Assembly: GCA_963082875.1 (NCBI GenBank)
Contig: OY720097.1
Location: forward strand, 3,534,001-3,598,000
Source of the DNA: Corella eumyota
Lineage: Eukaryota; Chordata; Ascidiacea; Phlebobranchia; Corellidae
DNA length: 64,000 nt
Reading direction: 5' to 3'
This document shows, piece by piece, positions 45,212-59,149 of this stretch. The stretch's first letter is position 1. Every line of letters starts with the position of its first letter. The translations under genes were made by a program, and so were the position numbers. The notes beneath the pieces are model-generated. The model was not told where the DNA came from. It was given only the letters and a program-made list of their open reading frames with translations, and did not search any database.

Positions 45212-46865
45212 ATGAATACTAAAGGAAGATCAGCATCTTGTTCGCACGTTCAGCAAAATCAAATGACACCTAATATTCAGCAAAGTGCTTCATTACCTAC
45301 CTCGCTAAGTAGCCTTAGAAATAGCATGGAATTAGACACATCATTGGTAAGTGAACGAAACTTAACATTATTGCTTCAATCTACTTTAAAGTTGTCTAAA
45401 ATAAGGTTACATCGTTGTGGTGTCTGAAGGTTTACAAAAGATATCTTTAGAAAAACTAGTGTAGTTAACTTCTTGTCTATGCTTTTCTAAATGATTTCTA
45501 AATTTTTATGTAAAGTTTGAAATCAAATTTATGTTTTGGTTGTGTTTAATTTTAGAGTAACAGAAGTTCTTGTGGGGCGGATTGCTTAGTAACTCAAACT
45601 ATTGTTGACAGACTGTTGGCACGAATGATCGATTTGGAAAATGAACGATCAGAGGTAAAAACAACAACCATTAAATTTTATATTTTATTAATGTCCCAAT
45701 TTTTGTCGATTATTCAAAATAGTGGATATTACTGGCAGTAACTCCATATTAAACTGTGTATATTAAAATGAAGTCGGTGGAATTTTAAATTAACGCATTA
45801 GAAATTTAATAATTGGGAATATAAGTTAAAAAAATTTTACATTTTACCATGTATGGTCTATGCTTTATATTGAATCTAGTTTCTTGACGTTTTTGTTATA
45901 TAATATTCAGTCTTTGTTAATATGTGTTAGTCATACCATGAATACTTTTATAAGAAAAAATTGTTTAAAGAATTATTCCATATTTGTCAATTAAAATTCT
46001 TTCTTAAAAATTAAAATTTTTTCCTTCCAATAGCGGAAATTTACTGCTAAAATTTTGACAATTTTTGAAACTAATCCGTAATTAAATTTTCCAGCTTTTA
46101 GCAGCTAATCGCTCGTGGGCGACACAGTTTCAACTAACCAAGTCAAAACATCAATCCGAAATCCAAAACCTTCAAAAACAGGTCGAATTGGCAAAGCTAG
46201 AAAACCGTGTCAGCAAAAAAGCAAATAAAGTCGAGGAATTTCCACTAAGCTGGAAGGAGACACGTGACCAAATGAACCTTCTAAAGCACCAGGTAAGATT
46301 TTTATGATTCACTGTCCAAATATTTGTTTATTATAAGACAAGGAACAATAAAAAAACCCTAAGCCAAATCCACGTAAACAGAAATGTTTTTTTTTAGGTT
46401 TATTAGGGTTTTTAATGATGTTTAGTAAATAAAAACACAACGTAAATTTACGTCAACAAAATTTTTCTAGATTTTGTTTTCACTGCTCTTTTATTACGCA
46501 ATACATTACATAATGTTTTTATTACATAATGTTTACTAAAGACATAACATAATGTTTTCAAAAGACATATTTTTTTTTTAAAATAATAAGAATCATAATA
46601 GCCTTTGGCATTTAAATTTAAATTTTAAATAGTTTCAACTTAAATTTAAATATTTTTTTTCATTAACTCGGACAAAAAAATAATTTATTGTTTTTTTTTC
46701 TAGGCTGATGTTTATCGGGAAGATTTTATGGAAGAACGAAAAGCAAGAGTTCGCGCGCATGCGCAGATCGAGGCCTTGCGCAGCGAAGTTAAGCGCGAGA
46801 GGAAGTCAAGAGCAAAAATGACTTCGCTTGCGCATTCGAATCAACCTGAAAAGGTCATGGGGTGA
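45212..46865 (+). CDS. Small UBAN coiled-coil protein, TNIP-like paralogue
   Basis: Exons 45212-45346, 45556-45654, 46095-46292 and 46704-46865 join in frame, all in phase 0, to 197 residues. The open frame upstream of ATG 45212 starts only at TTG, so I choose this ATG. The N-terminal 45 residues are Ser/Gln rich. A coiled coil follows (TIVDRLLARMIDLENERSEL, QSEIQNLQKQVELAKLENRV), then the UBAN-type motif LLKHQADVYREDFMEERKAR (about 140-159). D151, F152, E155, R156 and R159 match the ubiquitin-binding signature DFxxERxxREK, but the final Glu-Lys is Val-Arg. The tail is basic. The closest family is TNIP/ABIN, perhaps TNIP2- or TNIP3-like, and the exon junction just before the motif coincides with that in the neighbouring TNIP1 gene. 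No C-terminal zinc finger is present. It could bind ubiquitin chains and modulate NF-kappaB signalling, but this is inferred from one motif. Confidence 0.75.
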
Positions 46866-47520
46866 ACAGGTCACGTGGTCTCTTTTTGGGACCTTAAAAA
46901 AAATTGAAAAGAAACAAAAATGATTTTCGAGCAAGAGGAAAAAAAATGTTAGAATTCCGAAGTGAATTAAAGTGGTTTGGGATTTCGAAATAGAATACAC
47001 AAAGTGGTTAAGCAACCTTACTCAGTTAAGGTCAACGAAAATCAAACAAAGAACGTGCTTAGACAACGACATCTACGTGAATACCACAAACCGGCTATGG
47101 TTAGAGTGCTATATAAAGAACGGTCACCAAAATTCTACGTAACTTAAATTTAAGTTGACTTTATACGACGACGTGCGCAGAGCCTTGCTGTGAATAATTA
47201 CTGAAGCCTTGATGATCGTTTAAGTTAGATTTCCCGACGGCGGAATGGCAGCGTAGAATACCACGCGTGACGTACATCACCGCCTTATGTGACGTGACTC
47301 ACGGATTTTTTTAACAGATCGTTGTACGTCGTTGCGTTGTGCTGGTAATTTATAGTTTCGGGAAATGCCTGAGATATTCGTGTAGCTGCCTTCAGTCCTT
47401 TTATATATCCGTCTGCTTTTTTCTAATGTAATTTGATTTACATATGACTGTGAGTTGTGTGCGTAACAGTAGACTTTCTGTGAACTTTGCATGCAATATA
47501 AATAAATCTATTTTTACAGA
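46866..47520 (+). other. 3' untranslated region of the second UBAN gene
   Basis: The sequence is less A+T rich than the flanking DNA. A consensus poly(A) signal AATAAA lies at 47501-47506, giving a 3' UTR of about 0.65 kb. Open frames on the minus strand here have no protein-like character. Confidence 0.5.
47501..47506 (+). terminator. Candidate poly(A) signal of the second UBAN gene
   Basis: AATAAA followed by a T-rich stretch, 636 nt past the stop codon. Confidence 0.5.
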
Positions 47521-49892
47521 AAATTACTAGTTTGTTTTGTGTTGACATTTGTTAACCGAAAGTTGTTGACATAATTAAACATGCGGTCAATAATGGTAAT
47601 TGGTTGCTCAAAAGCATATGGCTACGTTAAAACTTTACAAAACTTGGTTAAATTTTTTATTATTTTAACATTTAAAATTTTGACAAAAAATTTAAATAAA
47701 TACAAAAGGTTACTAAAAGGGAATAATAAAGATAAAAGATACTATGTATTACAAGTATTTTTTCAAAATTTTTACAAAAAAATATTATAAAACATATAAC
47801 AAGATCGCACTTTTAAAAAAAATTTTAAATAAAATAATTTGTCGAAAACAGCAACGCTTATAGCCATTTACAATAATAATAATAATAGGATTCTGTCAAT
47901 ACGTTTCTAGGAAAAAATGAGGACAAACTGATATTAATTTACTCAAGCGTGTATTAAAACCAAACCATATACATTGTTAAAGGAATTGTGTGAACGTTTT
48001 ACGAACGAATCGCAGTTAAAAATGTAGCATTTATATACTAAGACTAAGGCAATAGCAAACTAAGGCAATAGCAAAAAATAAAATTCAGTAAAACGATAAA
48101 ATGTACGTGTCAGTTAGTAAAGTTTATATATTACAAAACATTTCTAGGTTGATAGTATTAATAACTTTATTAAAATTACATTAAACAAAAATTCCTAAAT
48201 ATTAGTTAATTAAATTACTAATTGATATTAAACGCATTAACTAAATATTAAGGTCCATTTTAAGGTTAATATAAATATACTATTCTTTTTGTTGTTTTAG
48301 TTTTATTTAACATAAACTCATTAAACTGATTTTCTCTTTTCTTAACGTTGGGGAGAAAGGTTTGTTTCTTTATTTTAAAATCAAAACATCAAGAATCATT
48401 TTCAAAGACAACAGCTGGAACTCTTTGCGGTAAGGAGAATATTTTTGTTTCTTTATTTAAAAATGAAAACAAACTCGTTTTAAGGCATTTTGTGTAAAAC
48501 GCATTTTTGTTACCTATTACATGCTGCGAACAATTTTTATAAACGCCAATTTAAAAAATAACGCAAACCATGTAAATCGACATTTTAAAAATGTTAATTT
48601 CATTTTGTAAGAATAACATAACCACAATTTGATAAATGAAAAAAATACATTTATGGGTAAGTAATTTTACCTTCACTTTGAAACTTATTTCATAAATTTA
48701 TTTAATTTTTTTTAAAACGTATTTTACGAACAAAGCATGTCATGTTCAAAAAATATTTTCGTTTTACGGAAAACTTGTCTTACGCTGAAAACTTTACCTT
48801 AAAGCATGTATATATAGAAAATAATATTTGCAGTAAAAAAATGAATGAGCCCCCATGACGTTGTAAAATATATAAGGTAAGATTTTTAATTATATTTGTT
48901 TGCGAATAACATTTTTGGCTTTAAAAAAAACTCAAAATTGTGTGTAAATTGCCATTTTGAAACCGAATTACTATTTCAGTACAATTCCTAATAGAAATAC
49001 CTAAAAAGGTAAAATGATCCTGGCATATTAACAATAAATAAGCAAGTTATAACACATACTTTAATAAAACCGCATTGCCCAAAATAACTTTCAAAATAAT
49101 AAAATTCGTGATAATACCAAATAAAATCAGTTAAAATGTTATTTTATAATCTACGTACTCATATGTTTACTTTTTTTATCAGCACCAAACCACGTGGCTG
49201 TGACGTCATCAGTCACTTGAATTTTAAGAAAAAAAATTACAAAAATTTTTAAATCAAAAATTACTTTTAATATTTGAACCTCAGTACCCTACTAAACTTA
49301 TAATTGGGTTATAATTAACAAATGGTAATATACAAGAAAATTATGACACTTTCACTAAAGATTTCTTGTTTTTCAAAACATAAATTTGAATAATTTATTA
49401 TAACTACATTATCCAAGCTAACAATTAAGATAAAGAAATTCGCAAATACACGAATCAAACAAAAGTAACGTTGTTTTTATATTTTTCGTACTGACGTGTT
49501 TTTATCATAAAGAACTTTTTAAATCATAAAAAACTTTTTAAAAATAGGCAATAAAACAAAAGTTACTGTGTTTTTGTATTTCGTATGTAGATCAATGACG
49601 TCATTAACTGGTTTAAGTTTGGATCACAATTTTATTGCCAATATCTTTTCTGCAGCATATACTCTGACAGTGAAGAATGCAGTGCTCTTTAGACTTGTAC
49701 AAATGTTAACCTTTGAGTAATCTGAAAAAAATTTATGCATGAATTTTATTTGAAAACATTTTAATTTTTTTTATATGTTTTTGTGTAAACTTTTTGATCA
49801 ATGTATCCGAGTTCGATTCCCTCGCACAATAAAAAATTTAATAATATAATTTCAAACTGTGACGTCACAACAACCAATGTACTCTTTAAAAT
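47521..49892. other. A+T-rich DNA between the last gene and the satellite
   Basis: I see no gene. Short A+T-rich words recur, for example CATAAAGAACTTTTTAAAT and CATAAAAAACTTTTTAAAA at about 49,507 and 49,526. Three TGACGTCA palindromes (49201, 49596, 49860) approach the satellite; the last ends 26 bp before the first monomer. Confidence 0.5.
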
Positions 49893-50904
49893 CTGTCACT
49901 GCCGTTATTATAGCAAAGGGAAAATAAAATTAAAAAAAAAAAAATTTTCGAAAATTTTTGTACCCACTTACGTAGGCATATAGGTCATAGGGTTAATTGG
50001 CATGAGAAATAGTGGAAATAAAAATTTGCCCTAACTTTTTTGTTTTTGATTATTTTCAAAAATTTCTTTATCTTGAATTTAAGTTAACACAATGCGTATT
50101 TAATAAAACTAACAATTTTTATTTTTGAGCAATGACGATTTTTATGAAATATGCTCATAACTTTTATGAATATAAATATTTTTTAATAATATTTTAAAAA
50201 TACGTTTATTCAGTCACTGCCGTTATTATAGCAAAAGGAAATTAAAATCTAAAAAAAAAAATTTTTTGAAAATTTTTGTACCCAGTTACGTAGGCATATA
50301 GGTCATAGGGTTAATTGGCATGAGAAATAGTGGAAATAAAAATTTGCCCTAACTTTTTTGTTTTTGATTATTTTCAAAAATTTCTTTATCTTGAATTTAA
50401 GTTAACCCAATGCGTATTTAATAAAACTAATAATTTTTATTTTTGAGCAATGACGATTTTTATGAAATATGCTCATAACTTTTATGAATATAAATATTTT
50501 TTAGTAATATTTTAAAAATACGTTTATTCAGTCAATGCCGTTATTATAGCAAAAGGAAATTAAAATCTAAAAAAAAAAAATTTCGAAAATTTTTGTACCC
50601 AGTTACGTAGGCATATAGGTCATAGGGTTAATTGGCATGAGAAATAGTGGAAATAAAAATTTGCCCTAACTTTTTTTTTTTTGATTATTTTCAAAAATTT
50701 TTTTATCTTGAATTTAAGTTAACCCAATGCGTATTTAATAAAACTAATAATTTTTATTTTTGAGCAATGACGATTTTTATGAAATATGCTCATAACTTTT
50801 ATGAATATAAATATTTTTTAATAATATTTTAAAAATACGTTTATTTAGTCACTGCCGTTATTATAGCAAAAGGAAATTAAAATCTAAAAAAAAAAAATTT
50901 TTGA

Positions 50905-53900
50905 AAATTTTTGTACCCAGTTACGTAGGCATATAGGTCATAGGGTTAATTGGCATGAGAAATAGTGGAAATAAAAATTTGCCCTAACTTTTTTGTTTTT
51001 GATTATTTTCAAAAATTTCTTTATCTTGAATTTAAGTTAACCCAATGCGTATTTAATAAAACTAATAATTTTTATTTTTGAGCAATGACGATTTTTATGA
51101 AATATGCTCATAACTTTTATGAATATAAATATTTTTTAGTAATATTTTAAAAATACGTTTATTCAGTCAATGCCGTTATTATAGCAAAAGGAAATTAAAA
51201 TCTAAAAAAAAAAAATTTCGAAAATTTTTGTACCCAGTTACGTAGGCATATAGGTCATAGGGTTAATTGGCATGAGAAATAGTGGAAATAAAAATTTGCC
51301 CTAACTTTTTTGTTTTTGATTATTTTCAAAAATTTCTTTATCTTAAATTTAAGTTAACTCAATGCGTATTTAATAAAACTAATAATTTTTATTTTTGAGC
51401 AATGACGATTTTTATAAAATATGCTCATAACTTTTATGAATATAAATATTTTTTAATAATATTTTAAAAATACGTTTATTCAGTCACTGCCGTTATTATA
51501 GCAAAAGGAAATTAAAATCTAAAAAAAAAAATTTTCGAAAATTTTTGTACCCAGTTACGTAGGCATATAGGTCATAGGGTTAATGGGCATGAGAAATAGT
51601 GGAAATAAAAATTTGCCCTAACTTTTTTTTTTTTGATTATTTTCAAAAATTTCTTTATCTTGAATTTAAGTTAACCCAATGCGTATTTAATAAAACTAAT
51701 AATTTTTATTTTTGAGCAATGACGATTTTTATGAAATATGCTCATAACTTTTATGAATATAAATATTTTTTAATAATATTTTAAAAATACGTTTATTTAG
51801 TCACTGCCGTTATTATAGCAAAAGGAAATTAAAATCTAAAAAAAAAAAATTTTTGAAAATTTTTGTACCCAGTTACGTAGGCATATAGGTCATAGGGTTA
51901 ATTGGCATGAGAAATAGTGGAAATAAAAATTTGCCCTAACTTTTTTGTTTTTGATTATTTTCAAAAATTTCTTTATCTTAAATTTAAGTTAACCCAATGC
52001 GTATTTAATAAAACTAATAATTTTTATTTTTGAGCAATGACGATTTTTATGAAATATGCTCATAACTTTTATGAATATAAATATTTTTTAATAATATTTT
52101 AAAAATACCTTTATTTAGTCACTGCCGTTATTATAGCAAAAGGAAATTAAAATCTAAAAAAAAAAAATTTTTGAAAATTTTTGTACCCAGTTACGTAGGC
52201 ATATAGGTCATAGGGTTAATTGGCATGAGAAATAGTGGAAATAAAAATTTGCCCTAACTTTTTTGTTTTTGATTATTTTCAAAAATTTCTTTATCTTGAA
52301 TTTAAGTTAACCCAATGCATATTTAATAAAACTAATAATTTTTATTTTTGAGCAATGACGATTTTTATGAAATATGCTCATAACTTTTATGAATATAAAT
52401 ATTTTTTAGTAATATTTTAAAAATACGTTTATTCAGTCACTGCCGTTATTATAACAAAAGGAAATTAAAATCTAAAAAAAAAAATTTCGAAAATTTTTGT
52501 ACCCAGTTACGTAGGCATATAGGTCATAGGGTTAATTGGCATGAGAAATAGTGGAAATAAAAATTTGCCCTAACTTTTTTGTTTTTGATTATTTTCAAAA
52601 ATTTTTTTATCTTGAATTTAAGTTAACCCAATGCGTATTTAATAAAACTAATAATTTTTATTTTTGAGCAATGACGATTTTTATGAAATATGCTCATAAC
52701 TTTTATGAATATAAATATTTTTTAGTAATATTTTAAAAATACGTTTATTCAGTCAATGCCGTTATTATAGCAAAAGGAAATTAAAATCTAAAGAAAAAAA
52801 TTTCGAAAATTTTTGTACCCAGTTACGTAGGCATATAGGTCATAGGGTTAATTGGCATGAGAAATAGTGGAAATAAAAATTTGCCCTAACTTTTTTGTTT
52901 TTGATTATTTTCAAAAATTTCTTTATCTTGAATTTAAGTTAACCCAATGCGTATTTAATAAAACTAATAATTTTTATTTTTGAGCAATGACGATTTTTAT
53001 GAAATATGCTCATAACTTTTATGAATATAAATATTTTTTAATAATATTTTAAAAATACGTTTATTTAGTCACTGCCGTTATTATAGCAAAAGGAAATTAA
53101 AATCTAAAAAAAAAAATTTTTGAAAATTTTTGTACCCAGTTACGTAGGCATATAGGTCATAGGGTTAATTGGCATGAGAAATAGTGGAAATAAAAATTTG
53201 CCCTAACTTTTTTGTTTTTGATTATTTTCAAAAATTTCTTTATCTTGAATTTAAGTTAACCCAATGCGTATTTAATAAAACTAATAATTTTTATTTTTGA
53301 GCAATGACGATTTTTATGAAATATGCTCATAACTTTTATGAATATAAATATTTTTTAGTAATATTTTAAAAATACGTTTATTCAGTCAATGCCGTTATTA
53401 TAGCAAGAGGAAATTAAAATCTAAAAAAAAAAATTTCGAAAATTTTTGTACCCAGTTACGTAGGCATATAGGTCATAGGGTTAATTGGCATGAGAAATAG
53501 TGGAAATAAAAATTTGCCCTAACTTTTTTGTTTTTGATTATTTTCAAAAATTTTTTTATCTTGAATTTAAGTTAACCCAATGCGTATTTAATAAAACTAA
53601 TAATTTTTATTTTTGAGCAATGACGATTTTTATGAAATATGCTCATAACTTTTATGAATATAAATATTTTTTAGTAATATTTTAAAAATACGTTTATTCA
53701 GTCACTGCCGTTATTATAGCAAAAGGAAATTAAAATCTAAAAAAAAAAATTTTCGAAAATTTTTGCACCCAGTTACGTAGGCATATAGGTCATAGGGTTA
53801 ATTGGCATGAGAAATATTAGAAATAAAAATTTGCCCTAACTTTTTTGTTTTTGATTATTTTCAAAAATTTCTTTATCTTGAATTTAAGTTAACCCAATGC

Positions 53901-56900
53901 GTATTTAATAAAACTAATAATTTTTATTTTTGAGCAATGACGATTTGTATAAAATATGCTCATAACTTTTATGAATATAAATATTTTTTAATAATATTTT
54001 AAAAATACGTTTATTCAGTCACTGCCGTTATTATAGCAAAAGAAAATTAAAATCTAAAAAAAAAAATTTTCGAAAATTTTTGTACCCAGTTACGTAGGCA
54101 TATAGGTCATAGGGTTAATTGGCATGAGAAATAGTGGAAATAAAAATTTGCCCTAACTTTTTTGTTTTTGATTATTTTCAAAAATTTCTTTATCTTGAAT
54201 TTAAGTTAACCCAATGCGTATTTAATAAAACTAATAATTTTTATTTTTGAGCAATGACGATTTTTATGAAATATGCTCATAACTTTTATGAATATAAATA
54301 TTTTTTAGTAATATTTTAAAAATACGTTTATTCAGTCAATGCCGTTATTATAGCAAAAGGAAATTAAAATCTAAAAAAAAAAAATTTCGAAAATTTTTGT
54401 ACCCAGTTACGTAGGCATATAGGTCATAGGGTTAATTGGCATGAGAAATAGTGGAAATAAAAATTTGCCCTAACTTTTTTGTTTTTGATTATTTTCAAAA
54501 ATTTCTTTATCTTAAATTTAAGTTAACCCAATGCGTATTTAATAAAACTAATAATTTTTATTTTTGAGCAATGACGATTTTTATGAAATATGCTCATAAC
54601 TTTTATGAATATAAATATTTTTTAATAATATTTTAAAAATACGTTTATTTAGTCACTGCCGTTATTATAGCAAAAGGAAATTAAAATCTAAAAAAAAAAA
54701 ATTTTTGAAAATTTTTGTACCCAGTTACGTAGGCATATAGGTCATAGGGTTAATTGGCATGAGAAATAGTGGAAATAAAAATTTGCCCTAACTTTTTTGT
54801 TTTTGATTATTTTCAAAAATTTCTTTATCTTGAATTTAAGTTAACCCAATGCATATTTAATAAAACTAATAATTTTTATTTTTGAGCAATGACGATTTTT
54901 ATGAAATATGCTCATAACTTTTATGAATATAAATATTTTTTAATAATATTTTAAAAATACGTTTATTTAGTCACTGCCGTTATTATAGCAAAAAGAAATT
55001 AAAATCTAAAAAAAAAAATTTTTTGAAAATTTTTGTACCCAGTTACGTAGGCATATAGGTCATAGGGTTAATTGGCATGAGAAATAGTGGAAATAAAAAT
55101 TTGCCCTAACTTTTTTGTTTTTGATTATTTTCAAAAATTTCTTTATCTTGAATTTAAGTTAACCCAATGCGTATTTAATAAAACTAATAATTTTTATTTT
55201 TGAGCAATGACGATTTTTATGAAATATGCTCATAACTTTTATGAATATAAATATTTTTTAGTAATATTTTAAAAATACGTTTATTCAGTCAATGCCGTTA
55301 TTATAGCAAAAGGAAATTAAAATCTAAAAAAAAAAAATTTCGAAAATTTTTGTACCCAGTTACGTAGGCATATAGGTCATAGGGTTAATTGGCATGAGAA
55401 ATAGTGGAAATAAAAATTTGCCCTAACTTTTTTGTTTTTGATTATTTTCAAAAATTTCTTTATCTTAAATTTAAGTTAACTCAATGCGTATTTAATAAAA
55501 CTAATAATTTTTATTTTTGAGCAATGACGATTTTTATAAAATATGCTCATAACTTTTATGAATATAAATATTTTTTAATAATATTTTAAAAATACGTTTA
55601 TTCAGTCACTGCCGTTATTATAGCAAAAGGAAATTAAAATCTAAAAAAAAAAATTTTCGAAAATTTTTGTACCCAGTTACGTAGGCATATAGGTCATAGG
55701 GTTAATGGGCATGAGAAATAGTGGAAATAAAAATTTGCCCTAACTTTTTTTTTTTTGATTATTTTCAAAAATTTCTTTATCTTGAATTTAAGTTAACCCA
55801 ATGCGTATTTAATAAAACTAATAATTTTTATTTTTGAGCAATGACGATTTTTATGAAATATGCTCATAACTTTTATGAATATAAATATTTTTTAATAATA
55901 TTTTAAAAATACGTTTATTTAGTCACTGCCGTTATTATAGCAAAAGGAAATTAAAATCTAAAAAAAAAAAATTTTTGAAAATTTTTGTACCCAGTTACGT
56001 AGGCATATAGGTCATAGGGTTAATTGGCATGAGAAATAGTGGAAATAAAAATTTGCCCTAACTTTTTTGTTTTTGATTATTTTCAAAAATTTCTTTATCT
56101 TAAATTTAAGTTAACCCAATGCGTATTTAATAAAACTAATAATTTTTATTTTTGAGCAATGACGATTTTTATGAAATATGCTCATAACTTTTATGAATAT
56201 AAATATTTTTTAATAATATTTTAAAAATACCTTTATTTAGTCACTGCCGTTATTATAGCAAAAGGAAATTAAAATCTAAAAAAAAAAAATTTTTGAAAAT
56301 TTTTGTACCCAGTTACGTAGGCATATAGGTCATAGGGTTAATTGGCATGAGAAATAGTGGAAATAAAAATTTGCCCTAACTTTTTTGTTTTTGATTATTT
56401 TCAAAAATTTCTTTATCTTGAATTTAAGTTAACCCAATGCATATTTAATAAAACTAATAATTTTTATTTTTGAGCAATGACGATTTTTATGAAATATGCT
56501 CATAACTTTTATGAATATAAATATTTTTTAGTAATATTTTAAAAATACGTTTATTCAGTCACTGCCGTTATTATAACAAAAGGAAATTAAAATCTAAAAA
56601 AAAAAATTTCGAAAATTTTTGTACCCAGTTACGTAGGCATATAGGTCATAGGGTTAATTGGCATGAGAAATAGTGGAAATAAAAATTTGCCCTAACTTTT
56701 TTGTTTTTGATTATTTTCAAAAATTTTTTTATCTTGAATTTAAGTTAACCCAATGCGTATTTAATAAAACTAATAATTTTTATTTTTGAGCAATGACGAT
56801 TTTTATGAAATATGCTCATAACTTTTATGAATATAAATATTTTTTAGTAATATTTTAAAAATACGTTTATTCAGTCAATGCCGTTATTATAGCAAAAGGA

Positions 56901-59149
56901 AATTAAAATCTAAAGAAAAAAATTTCGAAAATTTTTGTACCCAGTTACGTAGGCATATAGGTCATAGGGTTAATTGGCATGAGAAATAGTGGAAATAAAA
57001 ATTTGCCCTAACTTTTTTGTTTTTGATTATTTTCAAAAATTTCTTTATCTTGAATTTAAGTTAACCCAATGCGTATTTAATAAAACTAATAATTTTTATT
57101 TTTGAGCAATGACGATTTTTATGAAATATGCTCATAACTTTTATGAATATAAATATTTTTTAATAATATTTTAAAAATACGTTTATTTAGTCACTGCCGT
57201 TATTATAGCAAAAGGAAATTAAAATCTAAAAAAAAAAATTTTTGAAAATTTTTGTACCCAGTTACGTAGGCATATAGGTCATAGGGTTAATTGGCATGAG
57301 AAATAGTGGAAATAAAAATTTGCCCTAACTTTTTTGTTTTTGATTATTTTCAAAAATTTCTTTATCTTGAATTTAAGTTAACCCAATGCGTATTTAATAA
57401 AACTAATAATTTTTATTTTTGAGCAATGACGATTTTTATGAAATATGCTCATAACTTTTATGAATATAAATATTTTTTAGTAATATTTTAAAAATACGTT
57501 TATTCAGTCAATGCCGTTATTATAGCAAGAGGAAATTAAAATCTAAAAAAAAAAATTTCGAAAATTTTTGTACCCAGTTACGTAGGCATATAGGTCATAG
57601 GGTTAATTGGCATGAGAAATAGTGGAAATAAAAATTTGCCCTAACTTTTTTGTTTTTGATTATTTTCAAAAATTTTTTTATCTTGAATTTAAGTTAACCC
57701 AATGCGTATTTAATAAAACTAATAATTTTTATTTTTGAGCAATGACGATTTTTATGAAATATGCTCATAACTTTTATGAATATAAATATTTTTTAGTAAT
57801 ATTTTAAAAATACGTTTATTCAGTCACTGCCGTTATTATAGCAAAAGGAAATTAAAATCTAAAAAAAAAAATTTTCGAAAATTTTTGCACCCAGTTACGT
57901 AGGCATATAGGTCATAGGGTTAATTGGCATGAGAAATATTAGAAATAAAAATTTGCCCTAACTTTTTTGTTTTTGATTATTTTCAAAAATTTCTTTATCT
58001 TGAATTTAAGTTAACCCAATGCGTATTTAATAAAACTAATAATTTTTATTTTTGAGCAATGACGATTTGTATAAAATATGCTCATAACTTTTATGAATAT
58101 AAATATTTTTTAATAATATTTTAAAAATACGTTTATTCAGTCACTGCCGTTATTATAGCAAAAGAAAATTAAAATCTAAAAAAAAAAATTTTCGAAAATT
58201 TTTGTACCCAGTTACGTAGGCATATAGGTCATAGGGTTAATTGGCATGAGAAATAGTGGAAATAAAAATTTGCCCTAACTTTTTTGTTTTTGATTATTTT
58301 CAAAAATTTCTTTATCTTGAATTTAAGTTAACCCAATGCGTATTTAATAAAACTAATAATTTTTATTTTTGAGCAATGACGATTTTTATGAAATATGCTC
58401 ATAACTTTTATGAATATAAATATTTTTTAGTAATATTTTAAAAATACGTTTATTCAGTCAATGCCGTTATTATAGCAAAAGGAAATTAAAATCTAAAAAA
58501 AAAAAATTTCGAAAATTTTTGTACCCAGTTACGTAGGCATATAGGTCATAGGGTTAATTGGCATGAGAAATAGTGGAAATAAAAATTTGCCCTAACTTTT
58601 TTGTTTTTGATTATTTTCAAAAATTTCTTTATCTTAAATTTAAGTTAACCCAATGCGTATTTAATAAAACTAATAATTTTTATTTTTGAGCAATGACGAT
58701 TTTTATGAAATATGCTCATAACTTTTATGAATATAAATATTTTTTAATAATATTTTAAAAATACGTTTATTTAGTCACTGCCGTTATTATAGCAAAAGGA
58801 AATTAAAATCTAAAAAAAAAAAATTTTTGAAAATTTTTGTACCCAGTTACGTAGGCATATAGGTCATAGGGTTAATTGGCATGAGAAATAGTGGAAATAA
58901 AAATTTGCCCTAACTTTTTTGTTTTTGATTATTTTCAAAAATTTCTTTATCTTGAATTTAAGTTAACCCAATGCATATTTAATAAAACTAATAATTTTTA
59001 TTTTTGAGCAATGACGATTTTTATGAAATATGCTCATAACTTTTATGAATATAAATATTTTTTAATAATATTTTAAAAATACGTTTATTTAGTCACTGCC
59101 GTTATTATAGCAAAAAGAAATTAAAATCTAAAAAAAAAAATTTTTTGAA
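50905..59149. repeat. 13-monomer higher-order repeat, two tandem 4,122-bp blocks
   Basis: Private variants recur at exactly +4,122 bp (13 monomers). Examples: TTAATGGGCATG at about 51,580 and 55,702; CTAAAGAAAAAAA at 52,789 and 56,911; GAAATATTAGAAA at 53,811 and 57,933; AAAAATACCT at 52,101 and 56,223. The shift identity starts near 50,905 and ends near 59,315. The blocks are thus about 50,905-55,026 and 55,027-59,148, plus a short further overlap. Confidence 0.85.
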
